From: an uncultured Pseudomonadales bacterium
Lineage (GTDB): Bacteria; Pseudomonadota; Gammaproteobacteria; Pseudomonadales; Pseudohongiellaceae
DNA length: 64,000 nucleotides
Direction: 5' to 3'
Assembly: GCA_943842505.1 (NCBI GenBank)
Contig: CALTDI010000010.1
Coordinates: forward strand, 124,001 to 188,000
In this document: positions 38,652-48,147 of the stretch, piece by piece
Layout: every line of letters starts with the position of its first letter
Numbering within the stretch: the first letter of the stretch is position 1
Notes under the pieces: generated by a model
Seen by the model: the letters and a program-made list of their open reading frames with translations, nothing else
What the model was told of the DNA's origin: nothing
Databases searched by the model: none
Position numbers and translations under genes: made by a program

Positions 38652-40325
38652 ATGGCGCAAGCGAACAATTCCCAGCCCAGCTATCCGACTCGTGAGGAAG
38701 TAGATTTCGTCATTGTCGGTTCCGGCGCCGCCGGTGGCGTCATGGCCAAAGAGCTTTCTGTTGCAGGGTTCTCGGTCGTTGTTTTGGAGCAGGGTCCTCA
38801 TCTGCAAGCGGCTGACTTCAAGCATGACGAATGGGGTTACGATGTTAATAATGACTTAACGTGGGGTGCCCGTAAGGGGCATCCGCAGACGTTTCGCAAG
38901 ACGGTGAACGACACAGCAGAGACCCGTGAGAGTGTGCTCGGTTATGCGCACAATGTGGGAGGAAGCAGCGTGCATTTCTCCGGTAACTTCTGGCGCTTCA
39001 GGCCTATCGATTTTATTGAGGCGAGTGTTCGTGGCCCGATCGCCGGCACCAATTTCGCGGATTGGCCAATTACCTATGACGACCTGGAGCCGTACTACAC
39101 CAAGGTAGACTGGGAGGTGGGCGTGTCAGGCTTGGCCGGTCCCTGGGATCCGCCTCGCTCAAGAGATTATCCCTGTCCACCCCTGCCGGTGAAGTCCTCG
39201 GATGTTCTTTTAGAGCGCGCCGCAAAGCAGATGGGTTATACGCCATATCCGGCGCCGGTTGCGATCTTGTCGCAGCCTCATAACGGGCGCCCTGGTTGTA
39301 TCCACTGTGGTTTCTGCAATGGCTATGGCTGTGAGGTGAATGCGAAATCGTCCTCGATGGCTTCCATGATTCCTCTGGCGCTAGCTTCGGGTAATTGCGA
39401 GCTGCGCACCGGTTGCACCGTATCGCGAGTTAACACCGACGAGAGCGGGCGTGCCAATGAAGTGGTCTACTGGGAAGAGGATGGCACCGAGCAAGCGCAA
39501 CGCGCGAAGGCCGTTGTGCTCTGCGCGAATGGAGCAGAGACGCCAAGACTGCTACTCGCCTCGGCATCGAGTCAACATCCCGACGGCCTGGCGAACTCCA
39601 GCGGCTTCGTTGGAACGAACCTCATGTTCAATGGCTACTCTACCGCCGTCGGTCTTTTTGACGAGCCCGTCAATGCCTATAAGAGTGTGCCAGCGACGCG
39701 GGTAATGCATGATTTCTATGAGCTCGACCCGAGTCTAGGCTTCTATGGCGGAGGCGGCATCGACGCGCGCCACTTCAGCGCCGGCAAACCCATGGAGATG
39801 GCACTGTCAGGTGGGGTATTAGGTGGCCCTAGCTGGGGTAGCGAATACAAGAAAAATCTAGAGAAAGAGTTTACCCATACCGCGGCATTCGATGGCCATA
39901 CCACCTCGCTGCCATTAGCCACCAATACGGTAACTCTAGACCCGAATGTGCAGGACAAGTGGGGGCGGCCTGCGATGCGCACTACCTACACGGATCATCC
40001 CGATGACATCGCCACCATGAAGTTCTTCTATGAGAAGACCATGGAGCTGTTAGATGTTGCCGGAGCAACAAAGTCGGCAGGTTTTTATGCCGAGAACGGT
40101 CAAGAGGGGAATGTTCATTTGCTGGGTACGTGTCGCATGGGTAATGACCCAAGCTCATCGGTGGTCGATAAATTTAATCGATCTCACGATGTAGAGAATC
40201 TTTTCATGGTTGATGGCAGTAGCCTGGTAACCTCGGGCCGGGGCCAGCCCACTATGACGATAATGGCGCTGGCGTTTCGTGCGGCAGACAACATCATTCA
40301 GTCTGCGAGAAGAGGCGAGATCTAA
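38652..40325 (+). CDS. GMC oxidoreductase, FAD-dependent dehydrogenase large subunit
   Basis: A 557-residue GMC protein. The FAD-binding GSGAAGGVMAKELS is near residue 20, the second GMC segment VGGSSVHFSG near residue 100, and the C-terminal LLGTCRMGND with GQPTMTIMALAFRAAD carries the active site. The cysteine-rich CIHCGFCNGYGCEVNAK is typical of gluconate/alcohol dehydrogenases of this group. Together with the subunit 3 it should form a periplasmic FAD sugar or alcohol dehydrogenase. A third cytochrome subunit is not seen. It may use a separate cytochrome. Confidence 0.92.
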   Translation: MAQANNSQPSYPTREEVDFVIVGSGAAGGVMAKELSVAGFSVVVLEQGPHLQAADFKHDEWGYDVNNDLTWGARKGHPQTFRKTVNDTAETRESVLGYAHNVGGSSVHFSGNFWRFRPIDFIEASVRGPIAGTNFADWPITYDDLEPYYTKVDWEVGVSGLAGPWDPPRSRDYPCPPLPVKSSDVLLERAAKQMGYTPYPAPVAILSQPHNGRPGCIHCGFCNGYGCEVNAKSSSMASMIPLALASGNCELRTGCTVSRVNTDESGRANEVVYWEEDGTEQAQRAKAVVLCANGAETPRLLLASASSQHPDGLANSSGFVGTNLMFNGYSTAVGLFDEPVNAYKSVPATRVMHDFYELDPSLGFYGGGGIDARHFSAGKPMEMALSGGVLGGPSWGSEYKKNLEKEFTHTAAFDGHTTSLPLATNTVTLDPNVQDKWGRPAMRTTYTDHPDDIATMKFFYEKTMELLDVAGATKSAGFYAENGQEGNVHLLGTCRMGNDPSSSVVDKFNRSHDVENLFMVDGSSLVTSGRGQPTMTIMALAFRAADNIIQSARRGEI

Positions 40326-40361
40326 ACTTGCTACTTTGCGATCTCGGCAAGCCGGGCAGAT

Positions 40362-40868
40362 TTAATACTGTTCGGCTTGGGTCTTAATCGTAGCGTAGAC
40401 TTCGGACGTGCCGTCTTTCTTCATCAGTATCACGTCGTAACTATTGAAGCGGTCTCCTATCTCCATGCCTGGGCTGCCCATGGGCATCCCGGGTACTGCC
40501 AGTCCCAAGGCATTTTCCGGTGGCGACGCTAGAAATTGGCTGATGAATTTAGCCGGTATATGGCCTTCAAATAGATAGCCCTCTTTGGACACGGCCGTGT
40601 GGCAAGACTGCCATTTCGGCAACACACCCAGTTCGTCTTTTACCGCGTAGAGGTCCTTGGGATGAAACACCGTAGATTCGAATCCGCGATCATCCATGTG
40701 AGCGATCCATCCGACACAGCAACCGCAAGTCTCTTCCTTGTACACATTGAGAGTAATGTCATCGAGTGGCTGGGCAGATGCGCTTTCCGAGGCGCTCATT
40801 CCCAGGCCCAGGGAGAGGGCGAATGCAAAGACAAGATTCGCGGGGTGACTGTTAAGTAGTGACTTCAT
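40362..40868 (-). CDS. DUF411 metal-binding protein
   Basis: A 168-residue exported protein with signal peptide (about 1-32). The DUF411 core begins NVYKEETCGCCVGWIAHMDD: the CxCC motif is a likely metal site. Later marks are GVLPKWQSCHTAV and GHIPAKFI, then the typical GLAVPGMPMGSPGME. DUF411 proteins are associated with copper or other soft-metal handling. Convergent with the GMC gene. No metal transporter is adjacent. Confidence 0.88.
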   Translation of the reverse strand: MKSLLNSHPANLVFAFALSLGLGMSASESASAQPLDDITLNVYKEETCGCCVGWIAHMDDRGFESTVFHPKDLYAVKDELGVLPKWQSCHTAVSKEGYLFEGHIPAKFISQFLASPPENALGLAVPGMPMGSPGMEIGDRFNSYDVILMKKDGTSEVYATIKTQAEQY

Positions 40869-41153
40869 TGTATGCTCCTTGCTTACTGAGCGTGATGATT
40901 TGCGACTGGGCTAGCCTAGCCGACGACAGTTCAACGATAGCTTAAGATAACATAGACCGGCAGATTCCTGCCATTGTGCCTTCGGTTGTCTTGGATTGAC
41001 CAATCACGTACCATGCTTGCCGTCTCGGATGTCCAATTAGCGCTATCGGAAAGGCTCTCTTCCCGACCTCCATCCGACATCCAGGGCGTCATGCGCTTAT
41101 AACGTTCCAACTTACATCTGTTAATAGATCCCTAGTGATTTTCAAGCTACGCC

Positions 41154-42542
41154 GTGAGTATCCTTGTGCTGCAACGTCTACACTTCAATAAAGAAACGAT
41201 GCTCGAGCTGATGCGGATAGCGATCCCCATGATTGTTTCTCAGGGCACGTTCGCGGTGATGATCTTTACCGATCGCTATTTCATGTCGCAGATCGATCCT
41301 ATCCACATGGCGGCAGCTCTGGGCGGCGGTGTGGCAGCCTTCTTCTCCTTCTGTTTCTTCTCTGGGCTATTCTCTTACGCGAACGCACTCTCCGCGCAAT
41401 ATTTAGGCGCAGGTGACATAGCCAAATGTCCGAAGGTGGTAAGTCAGGGAATCATCATGGTGGCCATGAGTGTTCCCCTGCTCATAATAATTACCCTGCT
41501 AGTGGCTGGCATCTTTGAGGGCATGGATCATGACCCGGTGCAGGTGCAGCTGGAGCGTAGTTACTATCAGATACTCATGCTGGGCACGGTGTTCACCCTG
41601 GCTAAGATTTGTCTGTCTTCCTATTTTGCCGGTATCGGTAGAACGAAACTCGTAATGATCTGCGACCTATGTGGGCTGATACTGAATGTGCCGCTGTGCT
41701 ATGCGATGGTCTTTGGAAAGTTCGGTCTGCCGGAATTAGGCATCATAGGTGCTGGCGTCTCAACAATTATCGCCACGGGCTTCGCCTTGTTACTCTTTAT
41801 TTTTTGCTACTTCCGCAAGGAGCATCAGGAAAAATTCAAGGTGATGGATTCCTTTAAGTACGACGGGGGGATTTTGAAGCGCTTCGTGCGCCTTGGTTTT
41901 CCCTCGGGCTTGGAGCTGTTTCTCAATGTTGCGGCATTCAATCTATTCCTGCTTATGTTTCAGGGTTATGGCATCGTCGAGGGAGCGTCGGCCGCGATAG
42001 TGTTCAACTGGGACATTCTCTCTTTCGTGCCCATGGTCGGCTTGAATATTGGCTTGATTAGCATGATAGGGCGCTTCGTCGGTGCGCAGAACATGCTGCG
42101 CGCCAACGAGGCAATCACGGCGGGCTTCGTGTTGGGCCTAAGCTATTCTGCCGTGTTGGCATTTATCTATATCACTTTTCGCTTCGCCCTGGTCGAGGTG
42201 TTCGCGCCACCGGAGGGGGATTTTACCGAGATACTGGAACTCGCCGGCTTCATGATGGTGGGGCTTTCCAGTTACGCGATGGCCGATGCAATCATTCAGG
42301 TCTGCGGTGGCGTCCTGCGCGGGGCGGGTGACACGCGCTGGATCATGTATACCTCGGTCACCCTGCACTGGATCATGCTGGTAGCCCAGTATCTTATTAT
42401 CCGCGTCTTCGAATGGGGCCCGAAGGCGTCATGGCTGGCCTTCGTCGTCATGATTCTGGCGATTGCGGTAGTGTTTGTCGGTCGTCTGCGCGGCGGTCGT
42501 TGGCGCGATGAGGAGGCCCTGCGCATGGTTATGGCAGAATAG
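41154..42542 (+). CDS. MATE-family multidrug/sodium antiporter
   Basis: A 462-residue polytopic inner-membrane protein with about twelve helices in two halves. The MATE pattern is visible in MRIAIPMIVSQGTFAVMIFTDRYFM, SAQYLGAG and GAGDTRW near the end. It exports cationic drugs or metabolites with Na+ or H+. A GTG start is used; an ATG 15 codons in (41199) is an alternative. No regulator is near. Confidence 0.9.
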   Translation: MSILVLQRLHFNKETMLELMRIAIPMIVSQGTFAVMIFTDRYFMSQIDPIHMAAALGGGVAAFFSFCFFSGLFSYANALSAQYLGAGDIAKCPKVVSQGIIMVAMSVPLLIIITLLVAGIFEGMDHDPVQVQLERSYYQILMLGTVFTLAKICLSSYFAGIGRTKLVMICDLCGLILNVPLCYAMVFGKFGLPELGIIGAGVSTIIATGFALLLFIFCYFRKEHQEKFKVMDSFKYDGGILKRFVRLGFPSGLELFLNVAAFNLFLLMFQGYGIVEGASAAIVFNWDILSFVPMVGLNIGLISMIGRFVGAQNMLRANEAITAGFVLGLSYSAVLAFIYITFRFALVEVFAPPEGDFTEILELAGFMMVGLSSYAMADAIIQVCGGVLRGAGDTRWIMYTSVTLHWIMLVAQYLIIRVFEWGPKASWLAFVVMILAIAVVFVGRLRGGRWRDEEALRMVMAE

Positions 42543-42634
42543 CGCTACGCCCCACGATTCTTGGCTTGCAGCATCTTCTGTGAGCAGGTAGCCTCCATAT
42601 TGTCTATCAATTAAGGCTCCGCAGAGAGTAACCC

Positions 42635-43846
42635 ATGAAGAAAAGCACACTCAGCATAGGCGCATTACTCATCGCAGTATCCGCTTCATTTAGTCAGGTC
42701 TATTCGCAATCCGGCGACGGTTACCCGGAAGCACTCCTAAACACCAAGCGCGTATTCTCCCGCGGCCTGGCCGATGCTATCGGGCAGCCATTTCGCGGAG
42801 TTGCTACATCGACAGGTGTGGTAAGCGATCTTTTTCCATTGAAATCTACAGGCGCATCTACGGCAATGATCGTCTCCGCAGCTTCGACATTTCTCGGCAC
42901 CCTAAATAACGCCGAACTAAGTCGGACGCAGTATGCCGTCGACGACCCTGAATGGCGTAATTGGTCTAACGTCGATGTTGGCATATTCTCACGCCACGGT
43001 GTGAGCCTGGAAGAAATGTCCGAGCAACAGAAGACGGCTGCATGGGCTCTGCTTCGCGCCTCACTCAGTGCCGAGGGTGTCGCACAAACGCAGGACATCA
43101 TGAAAACCGAGCAGTCGCTGTTCGAGCTCAACGGTGAGCCGATACGCTACGGCGAAGAGAAATACTATTTCACGGTAATGGGAATTCCCTCGACTACGGA
43201 ACCCTGGGGCTGGCAGCTGGATGGCCATCATCTAGTCATCAATTTCTTCGTGTTGGGTGATCAGGTCGTAATGACACCTGCGTTCTGGGGTGGCGAGCCC
43301 GTCTTTACCGAGAGCGGTAAATACGCGGGGAATAGAATAATGCAGGATGAACAGAATCAGGGTCTTGCCTTCATGCAGTCTCTGGATGCGGGTCAGCAGG
43401 CGGCGGCTACGATTGATCCGAATAAGACGCGTAACAATCAGCTGGCTGCGGCTAATGAGGACAATCTCACTCTCGACTACGAAGGCCTGCGTGGCAGCGA
43501 GTTGAGTAGCGCGCAAAAATCTCAATTATTAAATCTGATTCGAGTCTACATAGCGAACATGCGCGAGCCCCATGCCAATATAACTATGGACGAGATAGGT
43601 CAGCATATTGGAGAGACCTACTTTTCCTGGATTGGAAACGCAGAAGACGACGCAGTCTTCTACTATAGAATACATAGCCCGGTAATTCTGATCGAGTTCG
43701 ACCATCAGAATCCGGTGGGCACAACGCAAATAAATGCACCTGGCACACCAACTCGAGACCATATCCATACTATCGTTAGAACGCCTAACGGGAATGACTA
43801 TGGCAAGGACTTGTTGGCGCAGCATCTCGCTGCCCATCCACATTAA
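42635..43846 (+). CDS. DUF3500-family exported protein
   Basis: A 403-residue protein with signal peptide (1-24, ending YSQS). It follows the DUF3500 pattern: FLGTLNNAELSRTQYAVDDPEWRNW near residue 90-115, WGWQLDGHHLVINFFVLGDQV and the C-terminal FDHQNPVGT with a HIHTIVRTPNGNDYG segment. Function is unknown; the His-rich C-terminus suggests metal binding. It starts an apparent cluster of exported peptide/amide enzymes (GGT, lipoprotein, amidase) on the same strand; the GGT gene begins 23 bp later. Confidence 0.85.
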   Translation: MKKSTLSIGALLIAVSASFSQVYSQSGDGYPEALLNTKRVFSRGLADAIGQPFRGVATSTGVVSDLFPLKSTGASTAMIVSAASTFLGTLNNAELSRTQYAVDDPEWRNWSNVDVGIFSRHGVSLEEMSEQQKTAAWALLRASLSAEGVAQTQDIMKTEQSLFELNGEPIRYGEEKYYFTVMGIPSTTEPWGWQLDGHHLVINFFVLGDQVVMTPAFWGGEPVFTESGKYAGNRIMQDEQNQGLAFMQSLDAGQQAAATIDPNKTRNNQLAAANEDNLTLDYEGLRGSELSSAQKSQLLNLIRVYIANMREPHANITMDEIGQHIGETYFSWIGNAEDDAVFYYRIHSPVILIEFDHQNPVGTTQINAPGTPTRDHIHTIVRTPNGNDYGKDLLAQHLAAHPH

Positions 43847-43869
43847 GCATAACTTATTGGAGAGAAGTA

Positions 43870-45714
43870 ATGGTTTCAATTAACACCGGTTTACAGGGAG
43901 CGGGCCTTAGAGTTGTAGTTGCTTCACTACTGCTCGCCAGCCCTATTACAGCGCTTCAAGCCCAGTCTCCGAATGCCTTTGGTATTCCAACCGAGACAAT
44001 CAGCAACCCTGCGGCGAACGTCGTTGCGGCTCCGGGCTCCCGCGGGCAGGGTTGGCTGGGTCAGGGGCGCTCCGAGGTTATTGCCAGACATGGCATGGTG
44101 GCGACCAGTGACCCGATTGCGGCGCAGGCGGGATTAGAGATTCTCAGAAACGGTGGCAATGCCATCGACGCGGCCGTAGCTGCCGCGGCAGTGCTGGACG
44201 TCACCTCGCAAAACGACACTGGCATAGCCGGAGACCTCTTCGCACTGGTGTGGAGCGCGCAGGACAAGAAACTCTATGCACTGAACTCTGCAGGTTGGGC
44301 GCCGTCGGGATGGACGCCGGAATACTTTAAGGAAACCCTGGGGGTGGACAGCATCCCTGGAAGAGGCGTAAACGCGGCCACCGTGCCCGGCGCCATCAGT
44401 GGCTATGATGCGCTTCTCAAGCGCTTCGGCAGCATGGGGTTTGAGGAGACATTTGCCCGAGCGGTGCAGGTTGCCGACGAGGGTTGGGGTCAGGCAGAGA
44501 GACGTCATCAGGATCTGAGTTCGGTGCAAGAGAAGCTGCGCAGCGATGCTGACTCCAGTGCCGTTTTTCTGAATGACGGCGAGATACCGCCTTTGTACAG
44601 CATCATCCGCAACCCCCAGCTGGCGAATGCGCTGCGGCTAATTCAAGAGCAGGGCAGAGATGCGTTCTATAAGGGCCCCATTGCCGATGCGATAGTTGCG
44701 AAGATGCAGGCTGATGGGGGCGTAATGACCCATGCCGATCTGGCCGAATTCGAATCGGAGTGGGTAGAGCCAATCACTACTAACTATCACGGTTACGATG
44801 TGTTTCAGCTTCCACCCCCGGGGCAGGGATTCGCGGCGCTGGAGATGTTGAATATATTAGAGGTCTGTGCGCCGCAGCACGGCGTAAACCTGTCTGCGCT
44901 GGGCCCCTCGAACGCCGATTACTGGCATTTTCTGGTGGAGGCGAAGAAGCTCGCCTACTCGGATCTACAGGCCTATAACGGTGACCCGCTGTTCTCCGAT
45001 ATTCCAGTCGACAGATTGCTCTCCAAGAGTTATGCGGCAACCCTATGCGATCGTATCGATATGGATGCTGCCACCGAACCTTCTATCAAGGGCGGTCTCG
45101 ATGGTGGCACCATCTACCTAACTACGGCAGATCGTTGGGGGAATATGGTTTCCTTCATACACAGTATTTTCTCTGTGTATGGCAGCGGCGCGACGGTACC
45201 GCCGTACGGCATGATGCTGCACAATCGTGGTGTCGCCTTCTCGATGGATGAAGACCACCCCAACGTGGTTGCTCCTCGCAAGCGGCCCTTTCATTCGATA
45301 ATTGCAGGATTTGTCATGCAGGACGACGAGCCATTAATGACATTCGGTAATATGGGTGGCTCGGTGCAACCAGAGACGCATGTGCAACATATGGTGAATG
45401 TTATAGACAATGGCATGAATGTTCAGATGACTACGGATGCGGCGCGCTTTACTCACAGCCAGAATAGTAATGTGCTCTCGCTGGAAGATAATCTGTACAG
45501 TCTGGTGGGTAGGGCCCTGCAGGCGAAGGGGCACGATGTGCGTTCGGTGAACGGCGGCAGAGTAGGAGGCTATCAAGGCATCTTGTTTACTAAAGACTCT
45601 AGCCTGGCGATGCCCGTATTTGGTCAGGAGAGCATAGACCAAGACCACCCGGTCAACGGTGTCTACCGAGCCGGATCTGATCATCGCAAGGATGGCCAGG
45701 CAGTAGGCTGGTAA
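43870..45714 (+). CDS. ggt: Gamma-glutamyltransferase
   Basis: A 614-residue exported gamma-glutamyltransferase (signal peptide about 1-29). Residues about 75-375 form the large subunit (GGNAIDAAVAAAAVLDV is a family mark) and the small subunit starts at a Thr in GGTIYLT, the autoproteolysis site and catalytic nucleophile. GSGATVPPYGMMLHNRG follows. It splits glutathione and transfers gamma-glutamyl groups in the periplasm. It lies between DUF3500 and a lipoprotein gene, on one strand. Confidence 0.92.
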   Translation: MVSINTGLQGAGLRVVVASLLLASPITALQAQSPNAFGIPTETISNPAANVVAAPGSRGQGWLGQGRSEVIARHGMVATSDPIAAQAGLEILRNGGNAIDAAVAAAAVLDVTSQNDTGIAGDLFALVWSAQDKKLYALNSAGWAPSGWTPEYFKETLGVDSIPGRGVNAATVPGAISGYDALLKRFGSMGFEETFARAVQVADEGWGQAERRHQDLSSVQEKLRSDADSSAVFLNDGEIPPLYSIIRNPQLANALRLIQEQGRDAFYKGPIADAIVAKMQADGGVMTHADLAEFESEWVEPITTNYHGYDVFQLPPPGQGFAALEMLNILEVCAPQHGVNLSALGPSNADYWHFLVEAKKLAYSDLQAYNGDPLFSDIPVDRLLSKSYAATLCDRIDMDAATEPSIKGGLDGGTIYLTTADRWGNMVSFIHSIFSVYGSGATVPPYGMMLHNRGVAFSMDEDHPNVVAPRKRPFHSIIAGFVMQDDEPLMTFGNMGGSVQPETHVQHMVNVIDNGMNVQMTTDAARFTHSQNSNVLSLEDNLYSLVGRALQAKGHDVRSVNGGRVGGYQGILFTKDSSLAMPVFGQESIDQDHPVNGVYRAGSDHRKDGQAVGW

Positions 45715-45766
45715 CACAAGATTGCTAAGACGAGATTGATAGTGGACGAGAGTAGTGCCTGGATTA

Positions 45767-46327
45767 ATGAGTGAAAGTAGTAAACGCATGATGCTGTTTA
45801 GACCCTTGTCTGTGAGCCTGACTCTGCTGTTGCTAGTCTCTTGTGTGGGACCGAATATCCAGGATTGGCCCGACTCGATACCGCAGACACAGGTATTCAG
45901 CGAAATCTATTCGGCAGACGCAACGAATCAAGACCGTCAGTCAGAAGCCGAGTATCTGCAATGGGTGTTGAGTTTTTATCAGGGGAATCTAGCCTATCAA
46001 TCGGGCTGGCAGGATATTGCGGGCTATGTATTCGATGCTCCCAGCCCGGAGTTGGCGGGGCAGCTGCGGGATCAGTTAAGCGAACTGGGTGTTGCTATAG
46101 GCAGTGAGTGGGCCAAGCACAATGATGTTCGCCAGATCGATACGCGCATGCTGTCTCTGTGGGGCTCGACCATTCAGCTCGCTCCCGACTTCGAGACACA
46201 GAAGCAGACGGTTGAAGTCATCGCGCAAGATGTAGCTCTTCTACTCGATGGCGGTCTTGCTAAGGAAGAGATTCTCGACGAGCGCTACGCGGCTATTCTG
46301 GGTTTCGATCTTTTCGATGATTTTTAG
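45767..46327 (+). CDS. Putative lipoprotein of unknown function
   Basis: About 186 residues with an N-terminal hydrophobic leader and a likely lipobox (LLLLVSCVG), so probably membrane-anchored. The mature region is acidic and helical; WPDSIPQTQVF and YLQWVLSFYQG are distinctive but unassigned. A GTG at 45755 and an ATG at 45788 are alternative starts. It sits between the ggt and amidase genes, spaced 52 and 67 bp, so may be co-transcribed with them. Confidence 0.6.
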   Translation: MSESSKRMMLFRPLSVSLTLLLLVSCVGPNIQDWPDSIPQTQVFSEIYSADATNQDRQSEAEYLQWVLSFYQGNLAYQSGWQDIAGYVFDAPSPELAGQLRDQLSELGVAIGSEWAKHNDVRQIDTRMLSLWGSTIQLAPDFETQKQTVEVIAQDVALLLDGGLAKEEILDERYAAILGFDLFDDF

Positions 46328-46394
46328 AGCTTCAGTGGCAATGAGTCTGTAGGTTTGCACCGGCAGGCAAAAGAAAATTGAATAGGGTTTAGAT

Positions 46395-47918
46395 ATGAAA
46401 CGCCGAACTTTTTTAAACAAGTCTCTGAATACTTCTCTCGCAGTCACCGCTTCGCTGCATGCGCCACTTGGACTGCTTGCCAGCGAACTACCTGCCGACA
46501 TTACTGAACTGTCGGCATCGCAACTCTCGGCGGCGATTCGAAGTCGTCAGGCTAGTTGTCTCGAAGTCATGCAGGCCTATTTGCAACGTATCGAGCGCTA
46601 CAACCCGGTTTACAATGCCATCGTGAATCTTGCCGAGCAGGACGGCCTGTTAGATCAGGCGCGACGCGCCGATGTCGCTCTGGACAGAGGTGAGTACTGG
46701 GGTTGGATGCACGGCATGCCCCAGGCAATTAAAGACCTGGCTAATGTCGAAGGAATGATTACCACTAGCGGCTCACCGATGTACGCAAATCGTGTGGCGA
46801 GCAGCGACAGCTCTTTAGTCGCCAGCCTCAGAGAGCAGGGTGCTATCTTTATCGGTAAAACGAATACACCAGAATTTGGCCTGGGCTCGCAGACTTACAA
46901 TGCAGTCTTCGGCGCTACCGGAAGCGCCTGCAATCCGCAGCTCACGGCGGGTGGGAGTAGCGGCGGGGCTGCCAGTGGCCTAGGTACACACATGCTGCCT
47001 GTCGCCGATGGCAGCGACATGATGGGGTCACTGCGCAACCCAGCTGCGTTCAATAACATTATCGGCTTCCGGCCTTCCAAGGGTCGGGTCGGGGGCGGAG
47101 ATCCTTTCTATCAGCGTCTCTCAACGGCGGGCCCAATGGGGCGAAATACCGAAGACACGATTCGCTTTCTGCATACCATCGCAGGGCCGGTTAACGATCA
47201 GCCCTATTCGATTCAAGAACGCCTTCCAGAGGCGGAGCAATATACGGCGCTTAATCTTCGCGACATTAAGATTGGCTGGATGGGAGATTTTGAAAAATAC
47301 CTGGCGATGGAAGACGGGGTTCTCGAGGTTTGTGAATCCAGTCTGCGCCAATTGGAGACCGCAGGTGTCACAGTAGAACCTTGCATGCCTGAGTTTGACA
47401 TGGCGGAGCTGTGGCGTAGCTGGACAGACTTAAGACACTGGTCGCGCACTTCGGCGCAAGAGATGTACAACGATCCGGCCAGGCGCGGGCAGCTGAAGCC
47501 TGAATATATCTGGGAGATCGAACAGTCTCTGGAGTTAACGGCGCGGCAGGTTTATGAGGCGGGTAATATCAGAGGTCGATGGTATCGCGAAGTAGTGCGC
47601 CTGTTAGAGCAGTATGATTTTCTGGTACTGCCTAGTGCGCAAGTCTTTCCATTCTCGAAAGATATTCACTGGCCAACCGAGATAGCGGGCCGCGAGATGG
47701 ACACCTATCATCGCTGGATGGAGGTAGTCATCGGCGGTAGTCTCGCTGGAAATCCGGTGGTCAATGTGCCGGCTGGATTCGACGCCCAGGGCAGGCCCAT
47801 GGGTATTCAAGTCATGGGTCGTTTCGGGCAGGACCAGAAGGTGTTGGAATTCGCCCTGGCCTATGAGCAGGTGACAGACTACTTGCAGCAGCGGCCTGTG
47901 CTTGTGGAGAAGGTCTAG
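46395..47918 (+). CDS. Tat-exported amidase (amidase signature family)
   Basis: A 507-residue amidase with a leader beginning MKRRTFLNK, compatible with Tat export. The Ser-cisSer-Lys triad is visible: Lys in QAIKDLAN near residue 115, cis-Ser in AGGSSGGAASG and the nucleophile Ser in DMMGSLRNPA. It hydrolyses a carboxamide, possibly of a peptide or amino-acid derivative. The closeness of ggt suggests a shared role in scavenging glutamyl or amide nitrogen. The substrate is unknown. Confidence 0.9.
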   Translation: MKRRTFLNKSLNTSLAVTASLHAPLGLLASELPADITELSASQLSAAIRSRQASCLEVMQAYLQRIERYNPVYNAIVNLAEQDGLLDQARRADVALDRGEYWGWMHGMPQAIKDLANVEGMITTSGSPMYANRVASSDSSLVASLREQGAIFIGKTNTPEFGLGSQTYNAVFGATGSACNPQLTAGGSSGGAASGLGTHMLPVADGSDMMGSLRNPAAFNNIIGFRPSKGRVGGGDPFYQRLSTAGPMGRNTEDTIRFLHTIAGPVNDQPYSIQERLPEAEQYTALNLRDIKIGWMGDFEKYLAMEDGVLEVCESSLRQLETAGVTVEPCMPEFDMAELWRSWTDLRHWSRTSAQEMYNDPARRGQLKPEYIWEIEQSLELTARQVYEAGNIRGRWYREVVRLLEQYDFLVLPSAQVFPFSKDIHWPTEIAGREMDTYHRWMEVVIGGSLAGNPVVNVPAGFDAQGRPMGIQVMGRFGQDQKVLEFALAYEQVTDYLQQRPVLVEKV

Positions 47919-47974
47919 ATCCTTTTTTGGGACCGTGGTGTGTTAATCATCGTTTATTGAGAGCTCAGTGATGC

Positions 47975-48083
47975 GGCAGCGGGCCTCTAGCGGCGCTCGA
48001 CGCACGCTGTAAATACATCCCTGTACGCTCGAGCTCGGCGTCCTGCCTCGCACGGCGTCAATCGCCACTAGAGACCCGCTGCC
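47975..48083. repeat. 109-bp imperfect palindromic REP-like element
   Basis: Outer arms of about 29 bp match at 25 positions when inverted: GGCAGCGGGCCTCTAGCGGC at the left and GCCACTAGAGACCCGCTGCC at the right. Inside lies the smaller palindrome-rich segment TGTAAATACATCCCTGTACG. It lies between two convergent genes (amidase, quinoprotein) and could act as a bidirectional terminator or a RAYT-mobilised repeat. Confidence 0.7.
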
Positions 48084-48147
48084 TTCTGGCAACAGTTACA
48101 TACTTCCGACTAAACACTGCAGTAGACTTGGATAGTTTCGTCGATTT

